Below are positions 40,078 to 52,400 of a DNA stretch of 64,000 nucleotides, piece by piece. Position 1 is the first letter of the stretch; each line of letters starts with the position of its first letter. The DNA lies in the NCBI GenBank assembly GCA_013397935.1, contig VZRN01005380.1, forward strand, positions 535,126 to 599,125, read 5' to 3'. The translations under genes were made by a program, and so were the position numbers. Below the pieces are notes generated by a model. That model was not told where the DNA came from. It did not search any database and worked only from the letters and a program-made list of their open reading frames with translations. Source of the DNA: Dasyornis broadbenti (Eukaryota; Chordata; Aves; Passeriformes; Dasyornithidae).

Positions 40078-40086
40078 ATGGTGTAG
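40078..40086 (+). promoter_or_regulatory. Minimal upstream ORF (ATG-GTG-TAG) before HNF1A
   Basis: An ATG with A at -3 and G at +4 opens a two-codon frame that ends in TAG, 57 bases before the HNF1A start codon. If the transcription start lies upstream, this strong-context uORF could lower or regulate HNF1A translation. The transcription start is not visible, so its presence in the mRNA is unproven. Confidence 0.4.
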
Positions 40087-40143
40087 GGAAGCTGGAGCAG
40101 GATAACCCGGAATTCAAGCCCAAGAGACACCAGGCTGAAGACC

Positions 40144-40478
40144 ATGGTCTCGAAGCTGACTCATCTCCAAGTAGAGCTGCTGGAAGCACTGCTGGAGTCG
40201 GGGCTGACCAAGGAGACCCTGATCAAGGCACTGAGCGAAGCAGAACCCTATGGGCTCCAGAGTGAAAGTCAGCGCGCTATCAATGCCCTCCAGACTGAGA
40301 AAGGGGAGCCCTGTCCCGACATCCCCAACCTCCCCAATGGAATGGGGGAGTCCAGGTTATCAGAAGATGAAACCTCAGATGATGGGGAGGAATTTACCCC
40401 TCCAATAATGAAGGAGCTGGAAAACTTGAGCCCTGAGGAGGCTGCTCACCAGAAGGCTGTGGTGGAAAGACTATTACA
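40144..40478 (+). CDS. HNF1A: HNF1A exon 1 (coding part)
   Basis: Encodes the dimerization domain, linker and start of the POU-specific domain (residues 1-111 and two bases of Gln112). The donor GTAAGG follows directly. The dimerization helices bind the cofactor PCBD1 in mammals. The linker (about residues 35-68) is the most divergent part compared with human. Confidence 0.97.
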
Positions 40479-43400
40479 GTAAGGACAGATTTACTGCTCC
40501 TCTTTGCTGCTTTCTTGCCTCTAAATCTCTTTTCCTTTCCCCTTCTCCTCAGTGTCCTTAGTATTAACAATTGATCTAGCTGCACAGTCTTCATCCATGC
40601 CAGGACTAGCAGCCCCTGAACACTCCCAAATACTTTATAAATGCTCAGGTTTTCCTTTTATCGCGCTTAAAATGCATGAAGGAAGCTATGGAGCCTGATT
40701 ACATATTTGATATGCTTATAGCATCAGGCTTCAGAATAGTCCAAGGCCTGTAAAACTCCCATCTCTCTGACTGAATGCTAGGGTTTAGAATTTAAATTTT
40801 TAATAGAATTCACAATTTCAGCCATCAGGAAAGAAAAAAAAACCTGGTCACTCTGAGGTGGTGCTGTATTTGTATGATGATAAAGTGAAGTCGTAACATT
40901 TCCCTGCTGTATTTAAGGAGAATTATATCATTAATTTCACTGGGCTTTGTGATAGATTATTGGCCAAAGATAAATCAAGAGATTTCATCCTTGTCATTCT
41001 TCTGAGTGCAAAGTTCCCTGACTTCAGTGGGGATTTTTCTTGTAAAAAAAGCACACACTAAATATATGCAGAGGTTAAAACCTGGACAGAACACTCTACT
41101 TCTACCATCCACTGCCTGTCACAGTTACAGAGTAGATATGCAGCAACAATTACAGGGTTTACTGCCACAAGAACTTGCCTTTTCATACAAGCATTTTTGA
41201 GATCAAAAGACAGGACAAGTTCCCTGAACCAATAAGCCTCACAACAGACTCAGAGAAATATTCACTCAGTTTCCCATTTGGGATTCTTACTGGGACACAA
41301 TCTTCACGGGAGACCCAAGAGGTTTGTCCAAGCAAAGATCAGGCCATCCTACCATCTATAACAACAGATTCTTGCCTGCTCTGGGGCTGTGTTGAAATGA
41401 CAAGCTGATAGAAGACAGAGGTGCAGAAACATCCTGAACTTAAAATCTTCACTAAAAATCCATCTAGGGAATGTCTCAGGCTTTCTGATCACTCTCTTTC
41501 ACGTGCAAAGGAAACCAACAGAAAATATAACAGCAGAAGCAAACACCAAATCCCATCACAAAAGGCCAGAGCTAAAAAAAGACCATGACAAGAGTCAGCA
41601 TTCACTGTAAATACTTAAAAGATAGCTCCCTGGGAGACTGGGAGTTGATGATTCTGCAGAACCCAAGAGAGGAGAATTCACCAGATGAGCTCTTACCTGG
41701 GTAGGGAAAACATTTCCAGGAATTCAGTCTTCTTCCTGGCCCAGTATGTGTCTCATTTCTTCCCTGCTTCCAGCTCTGCCACATGTTTAAGTTTTCTCTA
41801 TTTCCTTTACATCTTTCAGATTCTTTTAACCTATTTTCTTTCTTTCCTCACTTGTCTCTGCTGCTATTCCTCCTATTTTGTTGACTCCTTGGCCGATTCT
41901 CTTTCTGCCTCCCACTCTTTTTCTTCCCCTCATCCTTGTCTCCTTCTCATCTTCCTGAGTCTGCGTACAGGTCTTGGGGTGTTTGAGCCCAGTGGCACCG
42001 GGCGGGCCCTGGCTAGTTACTAATTATCCAATGGCTTTATTATTTCTCTTTTGTCTTATAAATTTATAGATGAAAAGACCCTGATAAGCTTTTTGATCAT
42101 TAACTTTTGATGGTTTATCACGTATCTCTCCAGAAAGGAAGCCATGGAAGTTGAGGAAGACCCCTGGCCTTGTCCCTTTTTCTCTAATGAATGGGTGAAG
42201 CACGACTAAGTGCCATCCGCTGTGAACTAAGAACAGATACACGAATGGTGGGAACTCCTTCCTGTAACCCTCACTTCAGCACTATTTCTGGTTTCTGATA
42301 CTCCCTGCCTTTCTAGGATCTTGCTGCCAGTCTTCCCTGTCCTTACCAGCCTCACCACAAGTCTTACTGCTCTTCCAAACCTGTGACATCAATACTTTCT
42401 GATGAACAGCCAGACAGTCTGCTGAGCAGCATTTCCATTTCACAAATGGAAACTGAGGTACAGATGAGTTCTAGGACCTACCTAAACCCCTGAGATAGCA
42501 CAGAGGGAACTGAGCAAGGACAGGGATCTCCTAAGCCTCACACTGGTTCTTATTTACAAACGGTTTACTCTGAAACATCAGAGTTCTCTGTCATCAGTCT
42601 CCCCCACCACAGGATAGAGCAATTAACTTCTGCTGTTGAGGACAGTATAAAGGGACCAGAAGCCTCAGTTTCAGCAAAAAATTACAAGTACACTTATGGA
42701 AGTCTATAACAGATCAAAATTAATCAAGGCAAAATGAAAATAGTAGGAAGTCTGCATTGACATATTTCAGATTTCTCATCAGAGCAACAGTGTGGCTAAA
42801 AATCTGTTCAAAGCATCTGAACCAGTATCAGGGGTTGATAACACCCTAAGAAGTTGTTACCTACTAATAAACTTCTTGTGGTTTTAAGATCAAACCTTTC
42901 CATTAATAGATGCCTAAAAGTAATGTCATTAAAATAGTGTTATAAGTATTGTAAGGCAGGGCAGAACAGTCCATAACATAAATTACTTCCAGCAACAGAT
43001 AAAAGAAAGGCAGGCAAGAATTGCCATGCCCAGGGATTCCCAGAAAAATGTCATTGCTTGCAAAGCTATTTCAGGTTTCAAATGCAGATACCAGATGAAG
43101 GCAATTCTCCCTTTAGACAGAAGTCTCTTTGGGCATTATTAACAATTCCTGGTCTAATACTGCAGACCAGATTTTAACAGAGAGATTGACTTGTGGGCAG
43201 CTATTGCTGATACAAGAAAATCTTTGTGGTAACTGCAGCCATTGCTTATAAAGTAGAATCAGGAGAAGTGTCCATTATTAGGCTTTCCAGGAGCTGGAAA
43301 GGGAAAAAATTAACAGCACCAAGATACCAACTATGTCCTCACAGGACCACTGAAGTTGAAACCACAGTTTGGAAAGCTCTGGTTAAAGCTGAGTAAAACA

Positions 43401-46400
43401 GGGTGTAGAGGAGATACACTCACAGGACTGGGATCACCCATGGGTGTTGATTAGATTTTGTCCCTACAGAGAAAACATGCTGAAAGCATATTTCAGATAA
43501 AGGTTTCTCTAGTGGGAAATTAACATGATTTCATTTTGTCCTTTCATATGTCTCACCGATCTCCCATACAGTTTGAATAAAAACATTCTTTCCATATCAA
43601 TCGACACAGAAAACAAATTGCATCTACGATAAGAAATAAATGACTCAGTAGGGAGGTAGAGCTGTGTGGAGAAACTCCCAGATATTCCCAGAGTATAAAG
43701 AAAGAAGGGACCTGGGGGGAAGGGACAGATCACACTGCTGCAGGTAAAGCAAATGGAGAGAGGTAGAGCAACAATCCACCTGTAGGGCAAGGGGTGAAAT
43801 TCCATTAGGAAAGAGAGAAATTGAGATAAGCAACAGATTTCCCCTGGAGGTAGGGATAAAAGCATGTTTTCCAGGAGGAAAAAAGAAAACAGAGATACAT
43901 AATGACAAAGGTTCAGTCTTATCCCCTGCTTAGAACGGCTCTAGCTGGGGAATCAAGAGATGAAGCTGCCACACCCCTTTCATCTCCACATATAAACCAA
44001 GATGAGGCAAACCAGGCCAAGTTCAACAGAAAGGAACACTGCCAGGATGGATGGTCTTACCTTCCCTCTGCCTAGCCCGGCTCCAGGCTGTGCACTGGGT
44101 TGTGGAGCAGCTCCAGAGGAAAGGGCCGGGGCATGGTCCTGAGCACTTCACAGCTCTGAACCTCTGTTTGAGCAGGGTCTGGTCCAAAGCAGCAATTCAG
44201 AACCCACCTCAGGGAAATGAAGGCTTCTCTCACCTGAGAATCAGAACAGGAAAGAAGAAGAGACAGAGAGAATGAGGAAGAGGAGAAAAAAGAAAAGAAC
44301 AAAGGAAAAAGAAAGAAAAGTCAGGAAGAATGAAGGAGGGAGAAGGTCCCCTGAATGTTACATCTCCAGCTCTCTAGAATGGGTTTTCTTTAAGGCTAAC
44401 AACTTGATATTTACTTTCCATTTAAATTTGAGATGTTGCTATAAATTATCAACCAGCCTCTTGTTCCCTTTGAGTTTATAACTAACTACCTGGGTTACTT
44501 ATTGTTCAGGTAACAAAAGGGAGGTGAAAACGCCCTTAAAAAGTGACCTCAGAACTAAGAAAATGGGAAGCTGACATGGAGAGAGGACCCTGGCCCCAGT
44601 GGCAGGGATGAGCCATGGAGAAGGGCTATGCTCACACGGCAATAAGCAACTGAGAGCAGGAGTGCAAGACTTCAGAAGAAGGAAGTAAAAGCTACTTGTG
44701 TGAGACAAATCAGGACACAGAGATTAGACCCTGGAAAACAAGACCCTTGGGAAACGGTTTGCATCTGGGGAGAAAGGGAAACTAAAATGCAGAAAACAAT
44801 CTTGGAGATGGGGGAGTAAAGCTTGAGCAAGGCAGACCCATCTGTACAGTTCTGACTCACTGAAACAATTGAGATTTGACTGTAACTACAAGGAGAGCTC
44901 AGCTTAGAGTGAAATCCTCCCCGTCTGACAGTCAATGACAGTCTTATAGCCAGTGAAAGAGCAAAGGCATCAACTTCTGATGTCTTAGCCAGTGATGAAG
45001 GCTCTGCAGATGGAACGTGCATTTAGCAAGGGTTCAGCGACCAGACTGTCATCACTTGGACTGTGGTGTTGCCTTGGGCCTAAAGGACTTGCTGCATTGA
45101 TTTTGCAGACTGAGCTTTGACAATGTACAGAGTAGTCAGGATTTCATACAACTGTCCAAGGAAATCACACTGTACTAAAATTCGCTGCACTATTTTGCAT
45201 CACAAAGCTCCCTGCTTTGTGTCAAAAGACAAAACCCACAAGTCTTTAACCACTGTGAGAAGAGGCTCACAGACCCTTCCTGGTTTATTCCTACCACATA
45301 GAAGTGAGGATCTCAACAGGGGAGACAAAACTGATTCGACTGGGGTGCTGAAAGGAACTAACACATTAACAGAGGCTTCCGTCAGTGGCAACAGAGACTT
45401 TCTCCTTCCTATCTGAGCCAGAACTCAAATCTAAGAGACCAAGTAGCCAGTCAGAGTCTTTTCTCCTCTCTACAGGGAGTTGGGCAATGAATGCAGGGCG
45501 CAGGTGCTGGCCAGACTATCACAAGTACAACGGCAAGGAGACTGCTTTAGGCAGTAGGAGGAAAAAAGAGAAACAACATACTGAGGAAAGAGAACTTTTC
45601 TTAAATTCAGTTCAATCTGAGGCTTTTGAAAGACAAAGATGTTTTAAGGGAAGATGCTAAAAACCAGAAGCCTCTATGGCAAGTGCTCCAATGTGAAAGA
45701 GAAACAAATGTTCTATTTTAAGCAGGTTTTTCAAAAAGCTGTAACTGACACCGTTTGTGTCACACTTTAACCGCCATGGAGCTTGCTCCTTGGACTAGGC
45801 AACCACTGGGAGAGGGGCTGCAGGGGAACAGAGATAAGGGTGTTTGTACTGAGAGAACAGGTGTGGACTTTGTCCTCCTTATCACTGTGCAGCCTTCAGC
45901 AACCTCCTGAGTCAACAAAGCAACGAACAGCATAGTTGTTGCCTGTTGCTCAGACGTGTGCTCTTGTGACAATTTCTGCAGGATCCCAGGTACCTTTTTT
46001 CTTCCCACTGTTCCTTTGATGCTGGTGTTGAATGTGACACCAGTGTCTTCCTACACCACTGCAAACCATTTCCTCCAGACATTTCACACAGAAGGCACAG
46101 AAGGATGCTCTCGTTAAAAGTGAGCCAGGGGCTATTCTGCAGAGGTGCTCTGGCACTGTTTGGATTTAGACTGACTGGTTTCACATCTGTATTTCTACTG
46201 TGACTTTCAGCTGTGGTGAAATCAATACACATAACATAGTCACAGTTATGTTTTCTCTGTTTTCCTCAGGAACCTTCATGGATATTGTAACTGGAAATGA
46301 CAAAAACCAGAGATTCACATTAATTATATAATCCCAAACTGTTTCTCAAATTTTGTGAGCAGGTCTCAAATAATTCTTTTCCCTCAGCTACCACCGAAAG

Positions 46401-49400
46401 GAGGGTGGAAATAGGAGGAATTAGTGGTTTGCCTGTAGTTCTGTATTGCATTTAGAAGCTTTGAGTAGATCTAGGTATGAATGAATGTGTTTGAGTAACA
46501 TGTAGCAGATGTGTAAGAGCATAATCCTGGATGATTTGTCATAAATATATGCATTCAGAGTTGTCACATCACAGTATAATGACAGTCTGTTTCCATTTGT
46601 TCCAATCACTGCAAGGCAACCCAACCTGGACCTGAACCAGGGCATGAGTCAAGTTCAGTCTACTATCACAATCAATCTGCCTCGGACAACTTAGTACATC
46701 TACCCCATCTGCCTTAAAGATGGCGGGAATAGAGAAGAGAAGTTATGTGAGGAAAGGGAAGACAGAGGTTGTCTCTGTGTATTGGGAAATTCCTCTGGGA
46801 AACGAAGTCTCATCCTAAGGGCAGATCAAAGTGCGTACAGAGAGCAGTTCAAGGGAAGCCAGAGCTACATCTTTTGCACTTTATTTCCAATGTCATGCAG
46901 TTTTACCCTGAATGCAGAATCAAAACTGAGTGAGATACCACACTAAGGAACAGCTTTCTCCCCTGCAGCCAGTGAACACTCTGGCCTCACCAAACATGAT
47001 GGTGATGACTGTTGAGTGCTCCTCAGGAGGTACTACTGCACTTCCTTGGAATCCTGGTCTGCTGAGAGCTGGTGTTTGATCCCTCTCCCCTGAGAAGTGT
47101 TTTCTGTTCCTTCCAGAGAGGATCCCTGGCGAGTAGCAAAGATGGTGAAATCTTACCTCCAGCAGCACAACATCCCTCAGCGTGAGGTGGTGGATACTAC
47201 TGGTCTGAACCAATCCCACCTCTCACAACACCTCAACAAGGGCACTCCCATGAAGACCCAAAAACGGGCAGCCCTGTACACCTGGTATGTCCGGAAGCAG
47301 CGAGAGGTGGCCCAGCGTAAGTATGGCAACAACTGCTCTCGTCTGTTTCTAAAGGCCCCTGCTCTCCCTTGCTCATCCTTACTCCCTATTGTTTTCAAGG
47401 AAAACATTCCCTTGTCCCTTTGTGCCTGCAGAATTCACACACGCTGGCCAGGGTATCCTGACAGATGAGCCCATGGGAGATGACCTGCCCACCAAGAAAG
47501 GAAGGAGAAACCGCTTCAAGTGGGGTCCTGCCTCACAACAGATCCTGTTCCAAGCCTATGAGAGACAGAAAAACCCCAGCAAAGAAGAGAGGGAGGCACT
47601 GGTGGAAGAGTGCAACAGGTAAGGGTGGGCATCTGGCTTTGTGGAAGAGGGGCACAGCAGGGTCCCTCTGCATTCTTGGTGTTTGCTGGTGCCAGTGGGA
47701 GGCAGGCCAAAGGTACAGCACTAGGTGTCACGACTGACACCAGCCACACTTGAATTAAATGCTACAACTGAGTATTTCTTAACCACAGAGCACAAGGAAT
47801 GCCTCATGTTTTGCAGAACCCTTCCACACAGAGTGCCAGACCACAGCCACTTCAGGGCTGTACCCTTATTTTGTGTCTCTGACTAAACCTAGCTCAGCAA
47901 GGCTCTTTTTGTGCTTTTCCCAACAGGGCAGAGTGTATTCAGAGAGGTGTTTCCCCATCTCAGGCCCAGGGACTGGGCTCAAACCTGGTGACAGAGGTCA
48001 GAGTTTACAACTGGTTTGCCAATCGCAGGAAGGAGGAGGCTTTCCGGCACAAGCTAGCCATGGACACCTTCAGCGGACCACAGCCCACATCTGCCCCTCC
48101 TCTAACTCCCCACAACTCTTCCTCCCTCCAGCCACCACCTGATCTCTCACCCAGCAAAGTTCATGGTAAGAAATAACCAGAGGAGATCTGAAAGAGGGGT
48201 GAATCTTCCCAAACTCAAGTCACCCAACCATCTCCCAAGTTCAGCCCTCTAGGTGATGAATCTACAGAATAGAAAGAGCAGATTTGACACAAAGGAAGAG
48301 CAAAGGTGACTAAGAGACCATGTCTCTGAGTTAGGAGAGTGACTAGAATGTCAAGGGTGATAAAATTCAGTAAAACCCACAGCCAAAGCTTCTCACTTAC
48401 TGTGAGGCCTTCTGGCCGGCAGGCAGCAATCCCAAACTTCCTGTCCCAGGAGTCATTGCTGCCTATCAGAAGTCAGCTCCATACCCTTTCAGTCATGTGT
48501 GCCCCTTACTTCTTTCAATACCAGCCCCATCAGACTCCATGACTAAGTTTTCAGGCATGAGGAAATGTCGTTCTCCATCCAAAAAGAGCAGAGCCTTTTC
48601 AGCTTCATAGGCCAAAGCTGGGGGTTGCTCTTGCTCTGGAAAGAGATGATCTCACCAAGACTCTCCTCTCTACAACCACATCCAGAAGTTTCCAGTGAAC
48701 CCTGCTTGCTCCCTGCAGCACTCATAGCCAGTCAGTATTTGAGGAAGCAGTTACACCAAGTTGCAGGGGACGGTCAGGGCAGGGTGTGAGAATGCCTATT
48801 CTTCAGGTTCCCCTACTGCCCATTAAGTATCTGCACAAACACCTGGAGGCAAGTGCCTGCAAAGGAAACTGAATTTAGTGCCTGCCTACGTTTCTCACTT
48901 GTGACAACCAGTTTCCCTCCTGTTGTGATGCAGGAGTGAGGTACAACCAGCAGCCAGCCAGCGAGGCAGAGTCCTCTAGCAGCAACCACCACGGGAACAG
49001 CTCCATGGTGACCACCCAAACCATCCTGCATCAGGTTTCTCCCCCTGGACTGGAGCCCAGCCAGAACCTACTGAGCACAGACACTAAGCTGGTAAGTGAT
49101 GGATACTTTAGTTCTGCTGACTGGAAGATGTTAGGCCATCTGTCTGTGGTCATAAGACGAACTATTCGTAAGCATTTTTTCTAGAATGTTTTTAAACCCA
49201 CCTTCTTATGTTACATAGTCATATGTAACATATTTTACTGTTACATAATATGTTATGTAACAATATGTTATATTAGAGTCGCTTTGCACTGATCATGTAA
49301 GATCAGCAGTCCTAAGTTACATGTGCCCTCTGGACTGTGGTGAGGGCAGGTATTAGAGCATGAAAGCAAGAAGCCATTTCCTTACGAGCAATTAAAACAG

Positions 49401-52400
49401 CCTATTCTGGAAAGACAGCACTCAAGGTATGACACGATTTCCCTCCTCCCAGGAAACCCTGTTGTCTGCTTTCTGCAGAAAGATTCTTATCTCATCTCCA
49501 ACTCTCATTTGAACTCTACCCATCTCAAGAGAGTTGATCACACCAGTGGGATTACCAGAACACAGATCCATACTTACATTTATCTTACATGTAAAAATGA
49601 AGCCAAACAGCCTGGGTATACTGGATAACTAGACTGCCTCCTCAAAGCCAATTTCTTCCTGAGATCTGATCAGACCTCTTTCCAAATAATTAACAATGAA
49701 GCACTAGAACTACATGACTGATAATTTTCAGTTTACACACTCCCTTGCTTTCAGAAAAACAGTTGGCAGAAGTTTGCACTAGCACAGGCTGGCCTGAGGC
49801 AGAGTTAAGGTCACTAAAAATAAGTATGATTTAAATCTCATCAGTCTCTCACTTAGCTTGGCTTTCTGGTCTCTTGCCGAAGAAAATAAGTATTTCATGA
49901 GGTCCTGAAAATCTTCTATGTCTCTCTTCTAAAACTGGTATCAAGGTGGTTTGTCTCACTGTTTAACCTCTTGGTGCTTATTCTTACTAAAGATTCCTTA
50001 CAGCTTTTTGTCTGAGGGAAGAGAAAAAAGTATAATATAAGGCATTTAACTTCCTCTATCAGCCAAATTATTAGAATGCTTTATTTGCTCTTCCACAGTA
50101 TTACGACTCCAGGTCCCTAATGAAATGATTCTGTGCTGAACTCTGTCACTAGAATTACTACGTAATTCTGAGCCTCTTAATTTTTCTGAACATCCCCTTC
50201 TACCCTCAGCTGTGAAAGAGATGGTCTTTCCCTACAGAGATTGGGCAGTGGGCCTACTCTCGTTCTTGCTTGAAAAACCCTTATGATTTCTTACATGTGA
50301 AAGAACTAAACCAGCAGGGATTTATTCTTAGTATGTCAACAGCTGACCTGTGCTAGTTAATCGAAGAGCCCAGGGAAAATGCAGACAAGGATATATGAAG
50401 CTTTTCTAGTTAGCAAGAGGGCAGAGAGGGTGGGAAGAGAGGTGTTCACCACAGCTTTGGGACTTGCCTGCTGCACGTGGCACGTTCAGGGTTCTCTCTT
50501 CCCACAGGTATCAGCTCCTGGAGGAACTCTCCCTCCTGTCAGCACTCTGACTGCCCTGCACAGCCTAGAGCAAAGCCCACACACGCTGAGCCAGCAGACC
50601 CAGAACCTGATCATGGCCTCCCTGCCAGGGGTCATGGCCATCGGGGCTGGTGAGACCCCGTCCCTGGCACCCGCCTTCACCAACACAGGAGCCTCCACCC
50701 TGGTGATCGGTAAGTAGTGGCTGCAGTGCCTCCAGCATTCACAGGAAGAGCTGCCTCTAACTGTTACAGTTACCTGTCCTGTTTTCAAAGTCTTATCACT
50801 AAGTTGGCAGGGATACAAACCTGAGGAAATTGTCACCAAAGATCAGTAGCACTGATACTTCCAAGTACCAGTGGCATTAAGGACAGATGTTCCTCAGTCA
50901 TGTTAGAATTGAGTTATACACAAACTCACGCTTTAAGAGTAAAAGATTTTTACAATTTATCAATCTATTCCTGTGCCAATGTTTTGGTTTGCTGCTCTTC
51001 ATCTTCCCAAATATCAAAGTAATACTTCCTTAAAACAATGAAAATTGAAGCATGTTCATAGTGCTTGAAAGACACAACATCCTGTTTGACTTCCTGCAAA
51101 GAGCAGCATATGCCTTTGGTATCTGCAGCAGTAATTACTATTTTTTTAAAATTTTTCACTTTGACAGCTTTTCTGGACTTTTATGAGATTTTTTTCATTC
51201 CACGACTAGTCTACTGCCAAAATGTATCTCATTAGAGAAAGGAAAACAAAATGTATCCTCTTCTCTTACACTTTCTTCCCAGGAAGAAAGAGGTTTTGTT
51301 TTGTTCTATGGTGACAGCTGTTTCCATTTCCTCCCAAGATTATGATACAGATTTGAATTCTGTGCAAATGAAAAAAAACAAACAAACAAAAAAAAGAACT
51401 GGAGTGCTGGAAAGACCTGCTGATTTACAGGAACAGGGTCTGGACAGTTGTGGGAAATGGGCAGTAATGTGCAGAAATCTTCTACCTCTCTCATTGATTC
51501 AAATTCCTTAATTTGGTAGCCCTAGCAAAAAGAGATTAAATTCCATTCCATGTGGCTGGACATCTATAGCCTAGTTCTCTCTGTTGCCAACAGTTTCATA
51601 AAATAAAGAGTAAAACTAACTGGGCACTGAGGTGATGTTCTGAATTTACTTCTGAGCAAGGCCTCCCCGGTGATCACTGAATTGGAAAAGGGGCTATACT
51701 GGTACACAAGGATGTTGACAGGAACACTGGAAACCAGAGCTGGGTTTATGCAGTGTGCATTTTGCACATTGCCACTTCGTTCTCACAGGCATGAAACCTA
51801 TTCTTAACCACAGACAACCAAGAGAACACCAGAAAAGCAGGATCTGAAATCACTCTGCAGTGACAGGCTGCCACAATGACTGTTTCAGTTGCCACTATTG
51901 CAGAGCATTCACACTCCTTCTGCAGTGTGGGACACCACTGGCATAAGTCCTTGTTTTCCAGGCCTGGCCTCAACCCAACCCCAGAGTGTTCCTGTAATAA
52001 ACAGCATGGGGAGCAGCCTCACTACCCTGCAGCCAGTCCAGTTCTCCCAGCAACTGCACCCAACCTATCAGCAGCCCCTCATGCAGCAAGTCCAGAGTCA
52101 CATCAACCAGAGCCCCTTCATGGCTACGATGGCCCAGATACAGAACCCTCATGGTAAGAGTATGAACTCATTTGCTCAAGTAAACAAAAATAAAGATACT
52201 GTTCTGGAGCATTTGCTGGGTGTACAGCACTCTCTTTTCCTCCTCTGTTATTGTTGCTCTAATTATGAAATTATTTTTCTATTCCATTCATCTCCCTGTC
52301 CCTCCACTCCCAGCATTTTGGAGATAGACAGCAGCTCCCAATGCATGAGAACAACTCAACCAAACCTCCAGCATCCACATGATCTTGTTTTCTTTCATGT

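Noticed and set aside
40062..40265. 67-codon frame overlapping HNF1A exon 1
   Set aside because: It is out of frame with the clearly conserved HNF1A N-terminus; a shadow of real coding sequence.
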